Assembly (NCBI GenBank): GCA_000181795.3
Contig: CM012955.1
Coordinates: 14,992,970 to 15,056,969 of the forward strand
Source: Trichinella spiralis
Taxonomy: Eukaryota; Nematoda; Enoplea; Trichinellida; Trichinellidae
DNA length: 64,000 bases
Reading direction: 5' to 3'
Both the position numbers and the translations under genes were made by a program. A model generated the notes under the pieces. That model ran no database searches. It was not told the DNA's origin and saw only the letters and a list, made by a program, of their open reading frames with translations. Below, piece by piece: positions 38,901 to 50,249 of this stretch. Within the stretch, counting starts at the first letter, position 1; each line of letters starts with the position of its first letter.

Positions 38901-41900
38901 GATAGAAATTTTGCACAGCAATTTTCTCGTTGTTTTGAATGAGAGAGCGAGAGAGAGAGAAAAGAATTTGATATCTCGCTGTGCAGTTGCAGTTCAAAGT
39001 TCAACTGGATACTAATTTTTAAGATATTCAGGAGAAATTACTTTTTTTTAAATTTCACATTTGTTTCATCAAAAATGAAAAATCGTTTCTTCCATTTTCC
39101 TTTGGGAAAAGAATCAGTCAAATTGAAAAATGCTCCATTTGATCGTTTCGGTGAAAGGCGAAGCGCATCAAAGCAATTCTACTAAGCATTTTAAGCAGAA
39201 ACTTCGTTGCTGCAAAAGGACATTTGGCGGCAATTTGCAATGATAATAATAATAATAATAATAATCGGACGCCTCGTAAAAATAACCGAGCGCCTGCGCC
39301 TGACGTCTGCTTTTTCTCTTCTCACGTATGTAGAAAGAGGGGAAAAACAATTTTCTCCCCAGCTGCTCGTTGATGATACAAAGCATTTTTGAAATGCTTG
39401 CAAAACGGCCGTTTTCTTCCACGTTTTATCCATCAGACAGACAGACAGACCACTTGTCGCAATGTCAATTTATTCAGCTTGCATAATAGTTGCGCAGTTT
39501 TGCGTGCTGAGCAAAAGAACATTCCAGGGAACATTTTTAGCAACAAGAAAGAAGAAATCATTCATTTTTAACGTTCGCAGCGAAAAACGAGAACGCAATA
39601 ATAAACTGACTACTGAGCATGATTGTCAAAAAGTATATGCTGCATGCACTTTATTCAGCTTCTTCACAAGCTTGAATTACTCACTTACTTATTATTACTT
39701 ATTACTCTACACGAAAAGTGAACGAGTTGTTGGATTTGATTTGAAGGTATGTGACATGTCGAAAGAGATTAACCATAATCAAAATCACCTTCGTTTAACA
39801 GTATTTCTGTTCATTGCTATTCACGAATCTCCCCCTTTCCTACTATTTGCATACCATGCATAATTTGAAAAACAAATCAGTTTAAAATGTTTCATATTGA
39901 AATTGAAATTCATTTTACAAAAATGTGAAAGAAAAAAAAATTTATATATATAACAGCCTTAAACAAACAACGTTTAGTGATCGTTGTAATGAATTCTTTC
40001 CATTTTTTTTAAGACAGTTCGTTTTCAACGAATCAGCTAATGTCAGTGAACGTACTTTTCTTTAAGAATTTTTTTTGGTGAATCAACAACACTGTTCGCA
40101 TTGTTGACATTTTGTTCAAAAAATTACATATTGTGGATAAAAAAGTAGTCTGTCTATTGTTTGGAACTATTCTTCTATACAAGAAAAATTCTGCTAATAA
40201 TCAATCTCTTAGCCATATTCAAAAAACATTTCCATTTCAAAGGCATTATTCTATGTCAACAATGAACAGAAATATGTATTTCAAAAAAAACCGTTTTAAA
40301 TTTCTTCTAAAAATTAAACTAAAAAATTCCTTCTCGATTTTATAATTTACTATATGCTGTAATAATGAAACAATTCTTCCTGCTTACTAGAAAACAATAT
40401 TTTGCGACCTGTGAATGTTCATATTTTAAGAAAAAATACAGTTACTGATAATGTTAATTAAATTAATTTAAAAAAAAGCAATCTAACACAAATGACCATT
40501 TGGTATTGTTTTTTTCTTAAACATTCACAAATCAAATTTCTTACCCCAAGAAAGTAAAGTAAAAAAACAAATAAATAAATAAATAAATTTCCCTCTTCGT
40601 CTTCTTATTCTATTAATTGCAGTTGTTGTAAAAGGAACGATGACTGAACCAACAACAACAACAACAACAACAATGCTAGCCCAAAATTAAATTGCTTACT
40701 TTGATAAGATACGCTAACGATGAAAGCAACAAGCCTGCGTTTATATTTTACACTAATTTTGCACTCGCTTTGTTCGTTGATTGTCAAATAAAACGCACTA
40801 TTCTGGCCGACTAATTTGGCAAGCGATTACTAGTCGATGTTTAGCATCGTTCGATCCGTCCATTGTTCAACGATTTAATGTTTCCATCGTCAACCTTAAC
40901 CATCTCGAGCTGTGGTTCTCTTCTGCGTAACTGATGCACTGAACTGAAACATCCTCTTCTTCTCTTGAGAAAAAAGTCAAGAAGAATCAACCGACTGACG
41001 AGCTAATAATATAAAAGCATACATGCAAAATTATCGTTTATGAAAGGAAGAAAACTAAGATTACATTCAGGAAACATTTTTAAACAATTTAATTTTAATC
41101 ACAATTTTCTTGGCGGATGGTAAGCTTGTCCACGCGTTCAACTGAGTCTGCCGGCACGCATTTCGATAAGGATGAAAGTTGCTCATTAATTACCGTGCAA
41201 ATGAATTCCCATTTACCTACGCTTGCTCATACACGCTATGTCATCAATTTTTTCAAGCAGTGCGTTGTTTTGTTTTTTACAAAATACAATCAGACTACAA
41301 ATATACAAGTAACTGAAACAGAGATTTTAAAATTACCCGACATCCCGTTGTAAAAATTAATCACAAAGGGCGCATTTCGCATAAACAGACTAACTACCCT
41401 TTAAAGCTGTACTTATTCTCCATTGTTGTAAAGTTTCCGTTCAATAATGCATAATTACAGTGAATTTGCAACCAATCTTTGCAATGAATGATAGACTGAA
41501 TTTATGGTTTTGACGCACGCATGCACAGTTTTGCATTTTATTAATCAACTAAAAATTCATTCCTAATACAAATAGTGATTAATAATAGATTTTTCAATCA
41601 TACAAAGAAAAACTAGCCTGTTGATTAATTTCATATAAATATAAATATATATATATATCATGTCAGTTATCTGTTTAATATTTAATTTAGAAAAGTGCAA
41701 AAAAAACAAAACCTGAGCATATTTCACACACATCTATCAGCTAATAATGGACATAGGATAATTAGTTTTAAATTTATGGAAAAAAAAGAAAAACAAAAAT
41801 TTTCTGTTCACAGGATAAATTTATGTAAAATTGACAACAAGTAACTTTCATAAAAATAATGAAAAGTTGATAGCAAGCAACATGTTGAACATCATGTGTT

Positions 41901-44900
41901 TATTGATGAAAAATGACGATGATCAAAATTTGATGTTGAAATCAAAAAAGAAAAAACGTGAACCTCATGCATAGTATGCAAATTATTGTTCGTCTCATTA
42001 TTATTATTGTGTTATTATATTGAAAAAATGTTCAACTGATTGATCTGAGGAGAAAAGGAAATTATTTTTTCTTCAAAATTCCATCTGATGCATATTCAGT
42101 TGATGATGCGCTTAATTGCGACAGTTCGACGACAGTCAATATTTGACAACCCCTCTCAGATTTGTGCTCGTGTAGGAGGGAGGAGAAGAGTAAATGCGCG
42201 CGCGTGTAGCTGGGGGGTTGTTGTTTGTTGTTAGCCTGTTTCCCGTCTAGGAAGAACATCACAGCCAAGGCAAGAAGAAGAAGAAGCGTTCGATTTCTTC
42301 CGCTTCAACTACAACAAAGTTGAACATTCACAATATTCGGCTGAACATATCAAAATTGTCCACTACGCACGACGATGCTGCCATCTGTATATTATTTAAA
42401 TAAGAAATTCAGATTACAGTACTTTTTACTTTCAAACCACCACCACCATTATTCACATGGGACAACAACGACAACGGTGGTGCGTTGGACCGTACTGAAC
42501 GCAACTGTTACGTTGAAATGTTAATATGTTTTCCAATTTTGGTGGGAAATATTTTTGCTTTTTTTTCTTCTTTTTTCCATTTTTTTTAAAATTTCATTTC
42601 ATGCAACGGATAAAACGAGTTCGACCATTTTATCGATCCACCTCAAACAAGTGCTTCAGTTGAGAAATTCAGCAGAACAGAAAAATAGTCGGCAGGCAGC
42701 AAAAGTTCGCTAGTCTAATTGGGATGCTTCTTTCTCTTGCAAATTCAAAAGCACGCTAGCTGGTAGTTAACTGCAACGGACCCGATTTGCATGGACAACA
42801 GCCCGTCTGCTTTGAGGTAGTAGTTTGCTTTTTCTACGTTCAAAATCTGCATGTTTTCCAAGGCCCTTCCTTCCTCTTTTCTTTTCGATTAATTGATTGA
42901 TTGTTGTTGTTGTTGTTGTTGTTTTACCTTTTTACATAACAAAAAAGCATATTCTTCCATTCACAGCTAGACAAAATTTTCAAAATCACACGCATATGCA
43001 AAAAAATTGGATACATTTAATAATACATGTCAAGTGAAAAAGAGAAATTTTTTATACGGCACATTTAATTAGCTGATCCAATTGCCTAGTTGACCGACCA
43101 ATGTCAAGCTTAATTGGTTTCTCCGTTTGGATTCAATCCCTGCCTTTAGTATATTTGGATTAAAAACGTTTACGCTTGTGTTTTCTCCAATTTCAAATTT
43201 AATCCATCAATCTTTCCGCCTGAAATACTTTCTACATCCACTACTGAAATTACACTGCTAGTTGAAAATTGCCGTTAAACAAAACGTGAATACGCATTTA
43301 TGTGAACACTTTACGTGAAACGATGCATTAATTATTTCGGATTTCCAATAATTTTCAACTTATCAGATTCATTACGTAGTGAACAAAAGCGAACAAATTA
43401 AAAATTTTCTTCTTCTCAAAAAAAATATATATAAATGTATGTATTCACAATTTTTGCCATCTTGTAAAAAGGTAACTGAAAAGATGCGTGCAGATTTTAC
43501 AAACGTTGTTGTCAGCAAGCCAAAAAACAAATAGTCTTTCTGTCGTGAAATGTATTTTTCATCGAAGAAAATTGTTTATTATCAAATATCGACCAGCTTG
43601 TTGCGCATATAGTTAATCAAACGTGATGTGTATGCGTAAATTTTCTCTTACAAAGTAAAAAGCAAAAAAAGAGAAAAAAAAACTACAATCTCATCCAAGA
43701 TATGCAAAAAAAAATAATTTCCTTCGATTGAAAATATTTTAAAACTAAAGTGCAATGGACAAATTGACCTCCTCCTCCCCCTCCCCGACCACCCCTAACG
43801 AACAAACAACAGCTGATTTATTTTAAAAAGAGGTACTCATCATCACGCGTGTATATATATATATCCCTGATGTATGGAACGATTTGAAAGGCAAACGCGC
43901 AAATCGATGAATGATTTCAACCAACCAATCCTGTCTGTAATGAGTGCTATTGGGCGGGATTTTCACGCCAGCTGCTTTGTCTCTCGAGAACATGAAAGCA
44001 TGTAAAAGCTAACCTCGACTGATGAAATAGTATTATAAATCAACATTTCTGTATTTTTGGAAAAAAATGCGCAACGTTTCAAAATTGCAAATCAGTTCGT
44101 TTAATCCCCACTTTGAAATTTTTTTTTCTTTTCTTATTTTAAAAGTCAATTTACAAATTATCTTTCTTTTTTTCAAATTATAATCATCTGCATATCAGTA
44201 TGCTTCGAACAATATCACTTTGATTATCATCGATCCACATCGTTTATCTGCGTTTGTGTCAGTGTGGATTTTTTTAACAAGTGTTACAAGTGATATATGC
44301 AAAATGAAAAAAATTACGCATAATAACCATTAATAGAAAATTGAAAGTATATAATACATTGAAAAAAGCAGACAGACAGAGCGAACATTTGATGCGTTTC
44401 GAGAAGAGAACAGTTTTTTTCTCTTTGACTCTGTTTTAAACATTGCAACGCGTTCATGCAGTGCTAATTTATCGATCTTGTTGCACGTGCTTGTTGTCAG
44501 TGGAGAGCAAAACTAAAAACCCAAAGCGCGTAGCAAGCAAGCAAGCAAGCAACAGAGATGCGACCAACCCGGTGAGGCGATTTTCGAAAAATGTCCCTAC
44601 ACCAACCAGCGTTTGATGAGGAATGAATTCGATTTTCGGTGGTTCCCCCCCAACCCGTTTCGCTCAGCTGCTGCGCTTGGCTGTCGCTTCGGCTGTTGCT
44701 TTCACAAGCAGCATCTCGTCCGACTGACTCGAATATACACTTCACTCGCATCTCTAAAGAGCGCGGTAGGTTGAACAAAGTATATTATACATTTTATTGT
44801 ACCTCTGCATCATTCCTGCTAAATGATCCATTCGATGATGTCATTTTCAAATATGCAAATTTACTAAATTTCCGAGGGTGCATCTCTGATTTCGTGACAA

Positions 44901-47900
44901 CAATTTGTTGTTCAGTGAATAAATATTGAAATTATTCACAAACTTTTATTTGTATTCTTAAAATCACCCACTATTCATTGATTCAATCAAATACGTCACC
45001 GTTGGTCAATCAGATCCACTACTGTGCCATTGATCGAGAATTAAATAATCGCCCGAAAACGGATTTAACGTTGTCGCATTTGTTCCATTTCCCAACAATT
45101 ACGGAGCAATTTATTTTCAGTTTTCTTTTTTTCAACACAAAATCCGATATAAAATCATCATCATCATCATCAAAGAAAAACAATTTGTTACCAACAACCA
45201 ATTGAATAATTTTCCAAAATATTAAAAATTAATTAAAAAACAAAAAATTCCCATTCATCAAATTTGCATGACCAGTGACAAAACAAAGTTTCTTTTTGAA
45301 AACAGCTAATGCTATAATGATCTCTATCTGACGCGAGCCCAGAAGTTTTCCGCCCACAACAATTCCACTAATTTTGCTTCAACAGCTGACATTGGAAAAA
45401 AAAAAGAAAAATTCTCCAATCGTCGATTCATCAACGATACTGATGATGATGAATATATAATAATATTCACGTGATCGTGTTTTATTTTTGTTCTCCAACT
45501 TGCAATGTGCAATATTTCGACAACAACAGTTTGTGGATATTTTTGTCAAATGCTGAATTTGCAAGAAAAATTTACACGCGTTCCACAAGCAAAGCATGCC
45601 GTTAGTGTTGTTGTTGTTGTCGAAAAATCTACCGATGATTCATCATCACTAGCTGCAATAACAGTGAGTTGTCAGTTGGTGAAAAAAAAATTCCGCATGT
45701 TGGGTTTGTTTCTGTGCAAATTTCCGCTTGTTCAAGTTGAAATTTACTTCTTCCATATAATGCTGACTCTTTTTCAATGCTCGACAACGAGCTACTGTCG
45801 ATCAGATGCTATTTATTTATTATCATTGCAGTTGATTGAAAATTTAAAAGGATTTTTAATTAATTAATTTGATTATTTTCTAACTCCCAATACTGCAATC
45901 GCAATTTGTTAGTCGAATTCAATAAAAAAATAATTTTTCAGGGATTCCTACGAGTTGAGACACAATGACGAGCCAAGCCTTATTCTCGTGACAGCAGTCG
46001 AGTCGAAATCCCCTTTGTACATTGCACCGCCGGTTGCTACTCATCAGCCGGACAGCCCGGAATCACAATCTCTGATTGGACATTCGTCACTGCTTACCAC
46101 TTCTCCTAAAAGGTAAATTTTTTTTCTTCCTATCCCATCATCCCGTGTTATGGAACAGATTTTTTCTTCCTTTTCCTTTGATTAGTATGAAAAAAATATT
46201 TCTTGTAAGTGAAAAAAAAAAGAAGAACCAAAATGCACAACAATCTAGTAGAAGTTAGACGATAAACTTTACAATCAAATGAATCGCTATTGAGGAGATT
46301 TAAGTGAAGGAAGATTTCTACAGACCGCAGCTTTTTCGACACGATCAGTAAACAACAAGATAAACAAGTTAAGACAAAACAAAACAAAAAAATGCAGCAG
46401 TTAGCCGAAGAGAATTGCCAATAGTTTGTGGAATTTGTTCCCAAACGATGCAAATTATAGAAATAGTTTCGTTAGTGATTTTTCCAATTGGTCTGAGAAC
46501 AGAACGATTGCGCAACAATGTCAAACTCGTCCTGGATGCATGTCGATTGAAAATTAATAATTGATCAATAAATTTATTCCAATTTGTTGTTTGTTCGGAG
46601 AAGGGGTTAATTGTTTTCCGAATATAGGAGGAAAATGAAAGGATAAATTTAATTTACATCAACCACGGGATAAGATATTGATCACGTACGGTCGGATGGA
46701 CAGTTTGAAAATGAAAAACATCACTTACCTGCAAAAACTTTAATTTGAAAATTGTTTAACGATGCAAACTGGGATTGATTTATTCTGTGAACAGTTGTTG
46801 AGAAATTTGGCGAATTTTTCCTTTATTCCAAACAATTTCAACTTCAATTACAGTAAAGAGAATAGTATGTGAAAATATCCAAGTACTAATTTAAGTACTG
46901 TAAGAATTGAAATTACAATAATATTAGAAAGTTTATTTTCAAATTTAAAAACAATAAATAATTGGATTTTGTTTTGCTTTTCATGCACGTTTGTTTGATG
47001 AAATGATAATTTTCATTTTTGCGTTCAAATGTGCACATGTATGTTTCACTTGATCGTTTTTCATTGAAATATATTTAGTTTTTTTTAAAAAAATGCAAAT
47101 GTCAGCATGTGGAAATTCAATTTTTTGAATTTTCATAGATGATTCGAACATTCGATATGAAAATGCATTTTGGCTCAGATGATGTTTTTTGATTATATTG
47201 TTTTCTGCATTTGAAAATTCACAGATTAACATTTCTACTGACTTATGGGAATAGAAAGAATAAATTAACGATTGTTTTGTTTCGAACAAACAACGTACTG
47301 AATAAAATCGACAAGAATATTTTCCTTTTGTTGAATTGAAAATACACAAATGTACGATTATAAATTTCGACTGGTTTATATTTTTAAACTTTCATTTGGT
47401 TGAATTTTTTTTGTTCAAACAATTTACATTAAAACAAGATTAAAAGAGGGAAAATTCATATATTTTGGCCCATTTCTTTGATATTTTCATATATACGTGT
47501 ACAGATGCATAGATGGGGTCGAATAGAGAGGCATTGTTTGTATGGGGTGTGATTTAATCGTTCGCCGGTATATTGTTTAATTGTCGTTTGTATTTGTCGT
47601 ATTGGTGCAGAACGATGGCCCAGGAGAAAGATAATCCATTTCGTCCGGACGGGCAACTTTGTCACGAAGTGGATCCAATAGTGAAAGAATACACGAGCAG
47701 ACCGTTTCCAGACGCGGGCGTGGTTTCAGCTCAGCCTGTGGGCAGACTGCATCCAGACGAGGGTGTGGACGGAGGAGGTGGACGTCGGTCGTCGCCGGAC
47801 AAAGCCGACAAGCTCAGTCCGATCAAGTTGAACATGCTCAACGGCGAGCAAGTGCAGACTTTGCAAGCGCAGCACAAGTCGCTAGCGTCGCCCAAAGCCG

Positions 47901-47965
47901 GAACTTTGGAGCTTGTCCACGTTGAACCGCGCAAAAAGCGTTGCGGTTGCTGTTCGGTTCAGTGA
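32902..47965 (+). CDS. Putative prenylated protein with CaaX box and KKRVTF motif (PP1-docking-like)
   Basis: Four exons with matching phases: 32902-32972, 37484-37558, 45942-46112 and 47611-47965, 223 aa. Exons 2-4 are well supported by splice sites (cctag/gtaagt, tttcag/gtaaat, gtgcag) and continuous frame. Exon 1 (ATG 32902 or 32920, donor AG|GTATAC) is less certain. Seen: a short basic N-terminus (KWIRTRLQLKKR), then RVTF created across the first junction; a Pro/Ser-rich middle; exon 4 with NPFRPDGQLCHEVDPIVKEY; and a basic end RKKRCGCCSVQ. A final C-S-V-Q fits a farnesylation CaaX box and the preceding cysteines could be palmitoylated, as in paralemmin-type or small-GTPase tails. (K/R)VxF is the classic protein phosphatase 1 docking site, and lipid-anchored PP1 regulators such as TIMAP/MYPT3 combine both features. 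No ankyrin repeats are seen here, so this is not that family. No other domain recognised. Introns of 4.5, 8.4 and 1.5 kb are far longer than in neighbouring genes. Confidence 0.55.
32973..37483 (+). other. Intron 1 of the CaaX gene (4.5 kb), no nested gene supported
   Basis: AT-rich with many simple repeats: (CTT)n at 33858-33880 and (GA)n at 36021-36041. A GC-richer patch at 37042-37314 has a 90-codon minus-strand frame without an ATG start and without a domain. The patch lies just before exon 2 and could be an enhancer or an unrecognised exon. Confidence 0.4.
33858..33880. repeat. (CTT)n microsatellite
   Basis: About eight CTT units inside intron 1 of the CaaX gene. Confidence 0.95.
37559..45941 (+). 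other. Intron 2 of the CaaX gene (8.4 kb), no nested gene supported
   Basis: Low-complexity, AT-rich sequence with microsatellites: (TGCA)n at 38781-38802, (GTT)n at 42901-42924 and (GCAA)n at 44532-44552. A GC-richer patch at 44497-44778 carries a 93-codon minus-strand frame and a plus-strand frame across the same bases. Plus-strand frames at 39462-39863 and 45505-45867 lack domains. No tRNA, snRNA or transposase was recognised. Confidence 0.4.
38781..38802. repeat. (TGCA)n palindromic microsatellite
   Basis: Tandem CATG/TGCA units, fully self-complementary, preceded by AAGC repeats. Confidence 0.95.
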
Positions 47966-50249
47966 ATCAAGTTCAGTGTCCATTTTATTATTATTCCGCT
48001 TCTTCTTCTTTTTCTTCCTCTTCCTCTTCTGCTGCTTCCCATTACAGTAATCATCATGATCATCAATATTCGTCTTTTAATATAAGAAAAGTGAAAAGTT
48101 TCATTCAACAAATTATTAATAGCCGAATCCGACGACGATGGATCGAGATGACACGTCACGCTGCCCCGGTAATTTGTCTCCCTTTTTTTCCCTAAAATTA
48201 TATATTTTTCATTCGATTCTCTTCTTTGGATTTTTTTTTGCCTTGAAAATTGCTTCTTTCGCCTGCTGTCTGTCTCGTCTGCTATTATGATTATCATTCG
48301 AATGAAAAAAAAAATTAAATTCAAAATTCCTCCCCCCCTTCCTTCCTTTCCTGTCTCTCTTTCCTTTTTGCGTTGAATGAATTTTCAATTAATTGTTGTC
48401 ATTTTTTGCAAAAGTTGCGATTGATCTTTTGTAGATTTTTTTCCCGCTAGTGTTTCAGCTTTGAACTTTTCCTCAACCACAAGCAGTTTCTTTTTTTCTC
48501 TTTGCAAATATCGCTCGCCAATTAATTTTCACCGTTCACTGCAAGCTGACAAACGTTTCTCTCTCTCTCTTTTTATTTTTTCTTCTCTTCTACTTTTTCA
48601 AATTAATAATCATTTATTCATATACATTTTTTGTCTTATTTATTACTTTTTGTCCGTTTAATTGTTTGTTTGTTGGTTTGTCTGTCTGTCGGTCCGTCTG
48701 TCTTCGTTTCAACTTCAGTTTCATTTCATGATGATTTTGCATATTCGCGATTAAAAGACGGTGAATTTTTATGATAATTTTTGAAATCGACATCTCCAAA
48801 ACCACTACCGTAATCACCACTATTCGTCTTCAAAAAAAATGCCTTGAAAATTTTCAAATTAAACGCATCGATTGAAAAGCTTATGAATGTAATAATAATT
48901 TCAGAAATTATATCCCAACATCCATTATGACAGACTGACTATTTAAAAAAAAATATAGGACAATCAGTACTCATACTCATGCATGAGCAACGTCATCGCA
49001 CGTACAAAAAAAACCATGGAAAATGAATTTTTCAATGTAATAAAAAAGAAATTAATGATCAAAGTAATATTTCAAAAAAAATAGAATTTTTTTTTCTGAA
49101 ATTTGCTTTTGAAAATTTTTATTTTTTTCCAATTTGCTAAACGATGCTCGACACGTTCAATGGATTACTGTAGGTTTTTTTTTCAAGACTATTTTTTTGA
49201 AGTTATCGTAGTTTTAATTTTTGTCATCACATATCTACTGTCGATGTACAAGCGGTTGTCAGAGTGGAAAAGATAAACTTTTCAAATTCAGTGAATTAAT
49301 CGTAATTTAATGTTTTTTTTTCTAAGAAAAATTTCTTCATCGCAACATGTTTTGTTTGATTTGCATTCGAAGGGATTTGCCAAATTGTACAACCGAATCG
49401 AACAAAATCCACCTGATAGTCCAACAATTGATGATAATTAATCAGAGTATAAATTTACAAATTTCAAAAAATAATAATATTAAAATTTACTAGTCTTCGA
49501 CATTTCAACTTCCTCGACGCGTGCGTGCGTGGTTTTTTTTTTGATCCAAAGAAGCAGAGTTATTTTCGAAAAAGAGTAAATGAAATGAATGAAAAAAAAT
49601 TTTGCATAGGTGAGGAGAATAGAAGGCGACGAACAATACTGAAACGGAGCGAACTTTCTGCAAGATCAAAAGGGGCAATATGACAAATTTCGGCTGCTCA
49701 TATCTGGCAAGCGGAAAGAAGACGACATCAGAAAAGTTGGGCAGAGTTTCACAAATAGTCGGTTGGTCCAAAGAAAAAAAAAAGAATATATGGATAATTT
49801 GAATATCACCACCGTTCGCTGTTGGGAAAAGATTCGTCGAACGAGAAAAAATAACGAAAAAAATCATCGTGACGGAAGTAGAGAAAATGACCACTGAAGA
49901 ACATTGATAACAGGCACAAAGGCAGTGTGCGCACAACGTTGAAAATGACAACAACGACAACAACAATAATAGTAATAATAATGTTGATGATGATGATGAT
50001 GATGAATAAATAAGTAAATGAGAACGAAACCCGCTGTCGCTTCAGGCAACGGTGAACACGACAAAATACGTAGTTATATACATTGAATGAGAAGAATAAT
50101 AAAATTTAAAAAAACATATAAAACTGTAAATTAGATAAAACAAATGCCAAAAAATTATAATGCTTGTTCGAATTGTGCAAATGGAGAGAAAGAAAAAAAA
50201 ACCAATGCAAGCATGCAGGTGGTAAGTAGATTCCAAAAAAAAAATCTCA
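47966..50249. other. Convergent spacer between the CaaX gene and ADAM10
   Basis: Contains both 3' UTRs. The first part is pyrimidine-rich (TTC/CTT runs at 47999-48040). A plus-strand AATAAA near 49041 is a possible but distant poly(A) signal for the CaaX gene. No clear minus-strand AATAAA was seen close to the ADAM10 stop. A (GAT)n tract lies near 49984-50006. The minus-strand frame at 49505-49966 is Phe/Ser-rich and not credible. Confidence 0.45.

Noticed and set aside
43068-43150. tRNA-like B-box 'ggattcaatccc'
   Set aside because: No matching A box, acceptor stem or cloverleaf could be folded around it.
49505-49966. 153-codon minus-strand frame downstream of ADAM10
   Set aside because: Phe/Ser/Leu-rich product of pyrimidine-rich simple sequence, no domain, lies in the expected 3' UTR.
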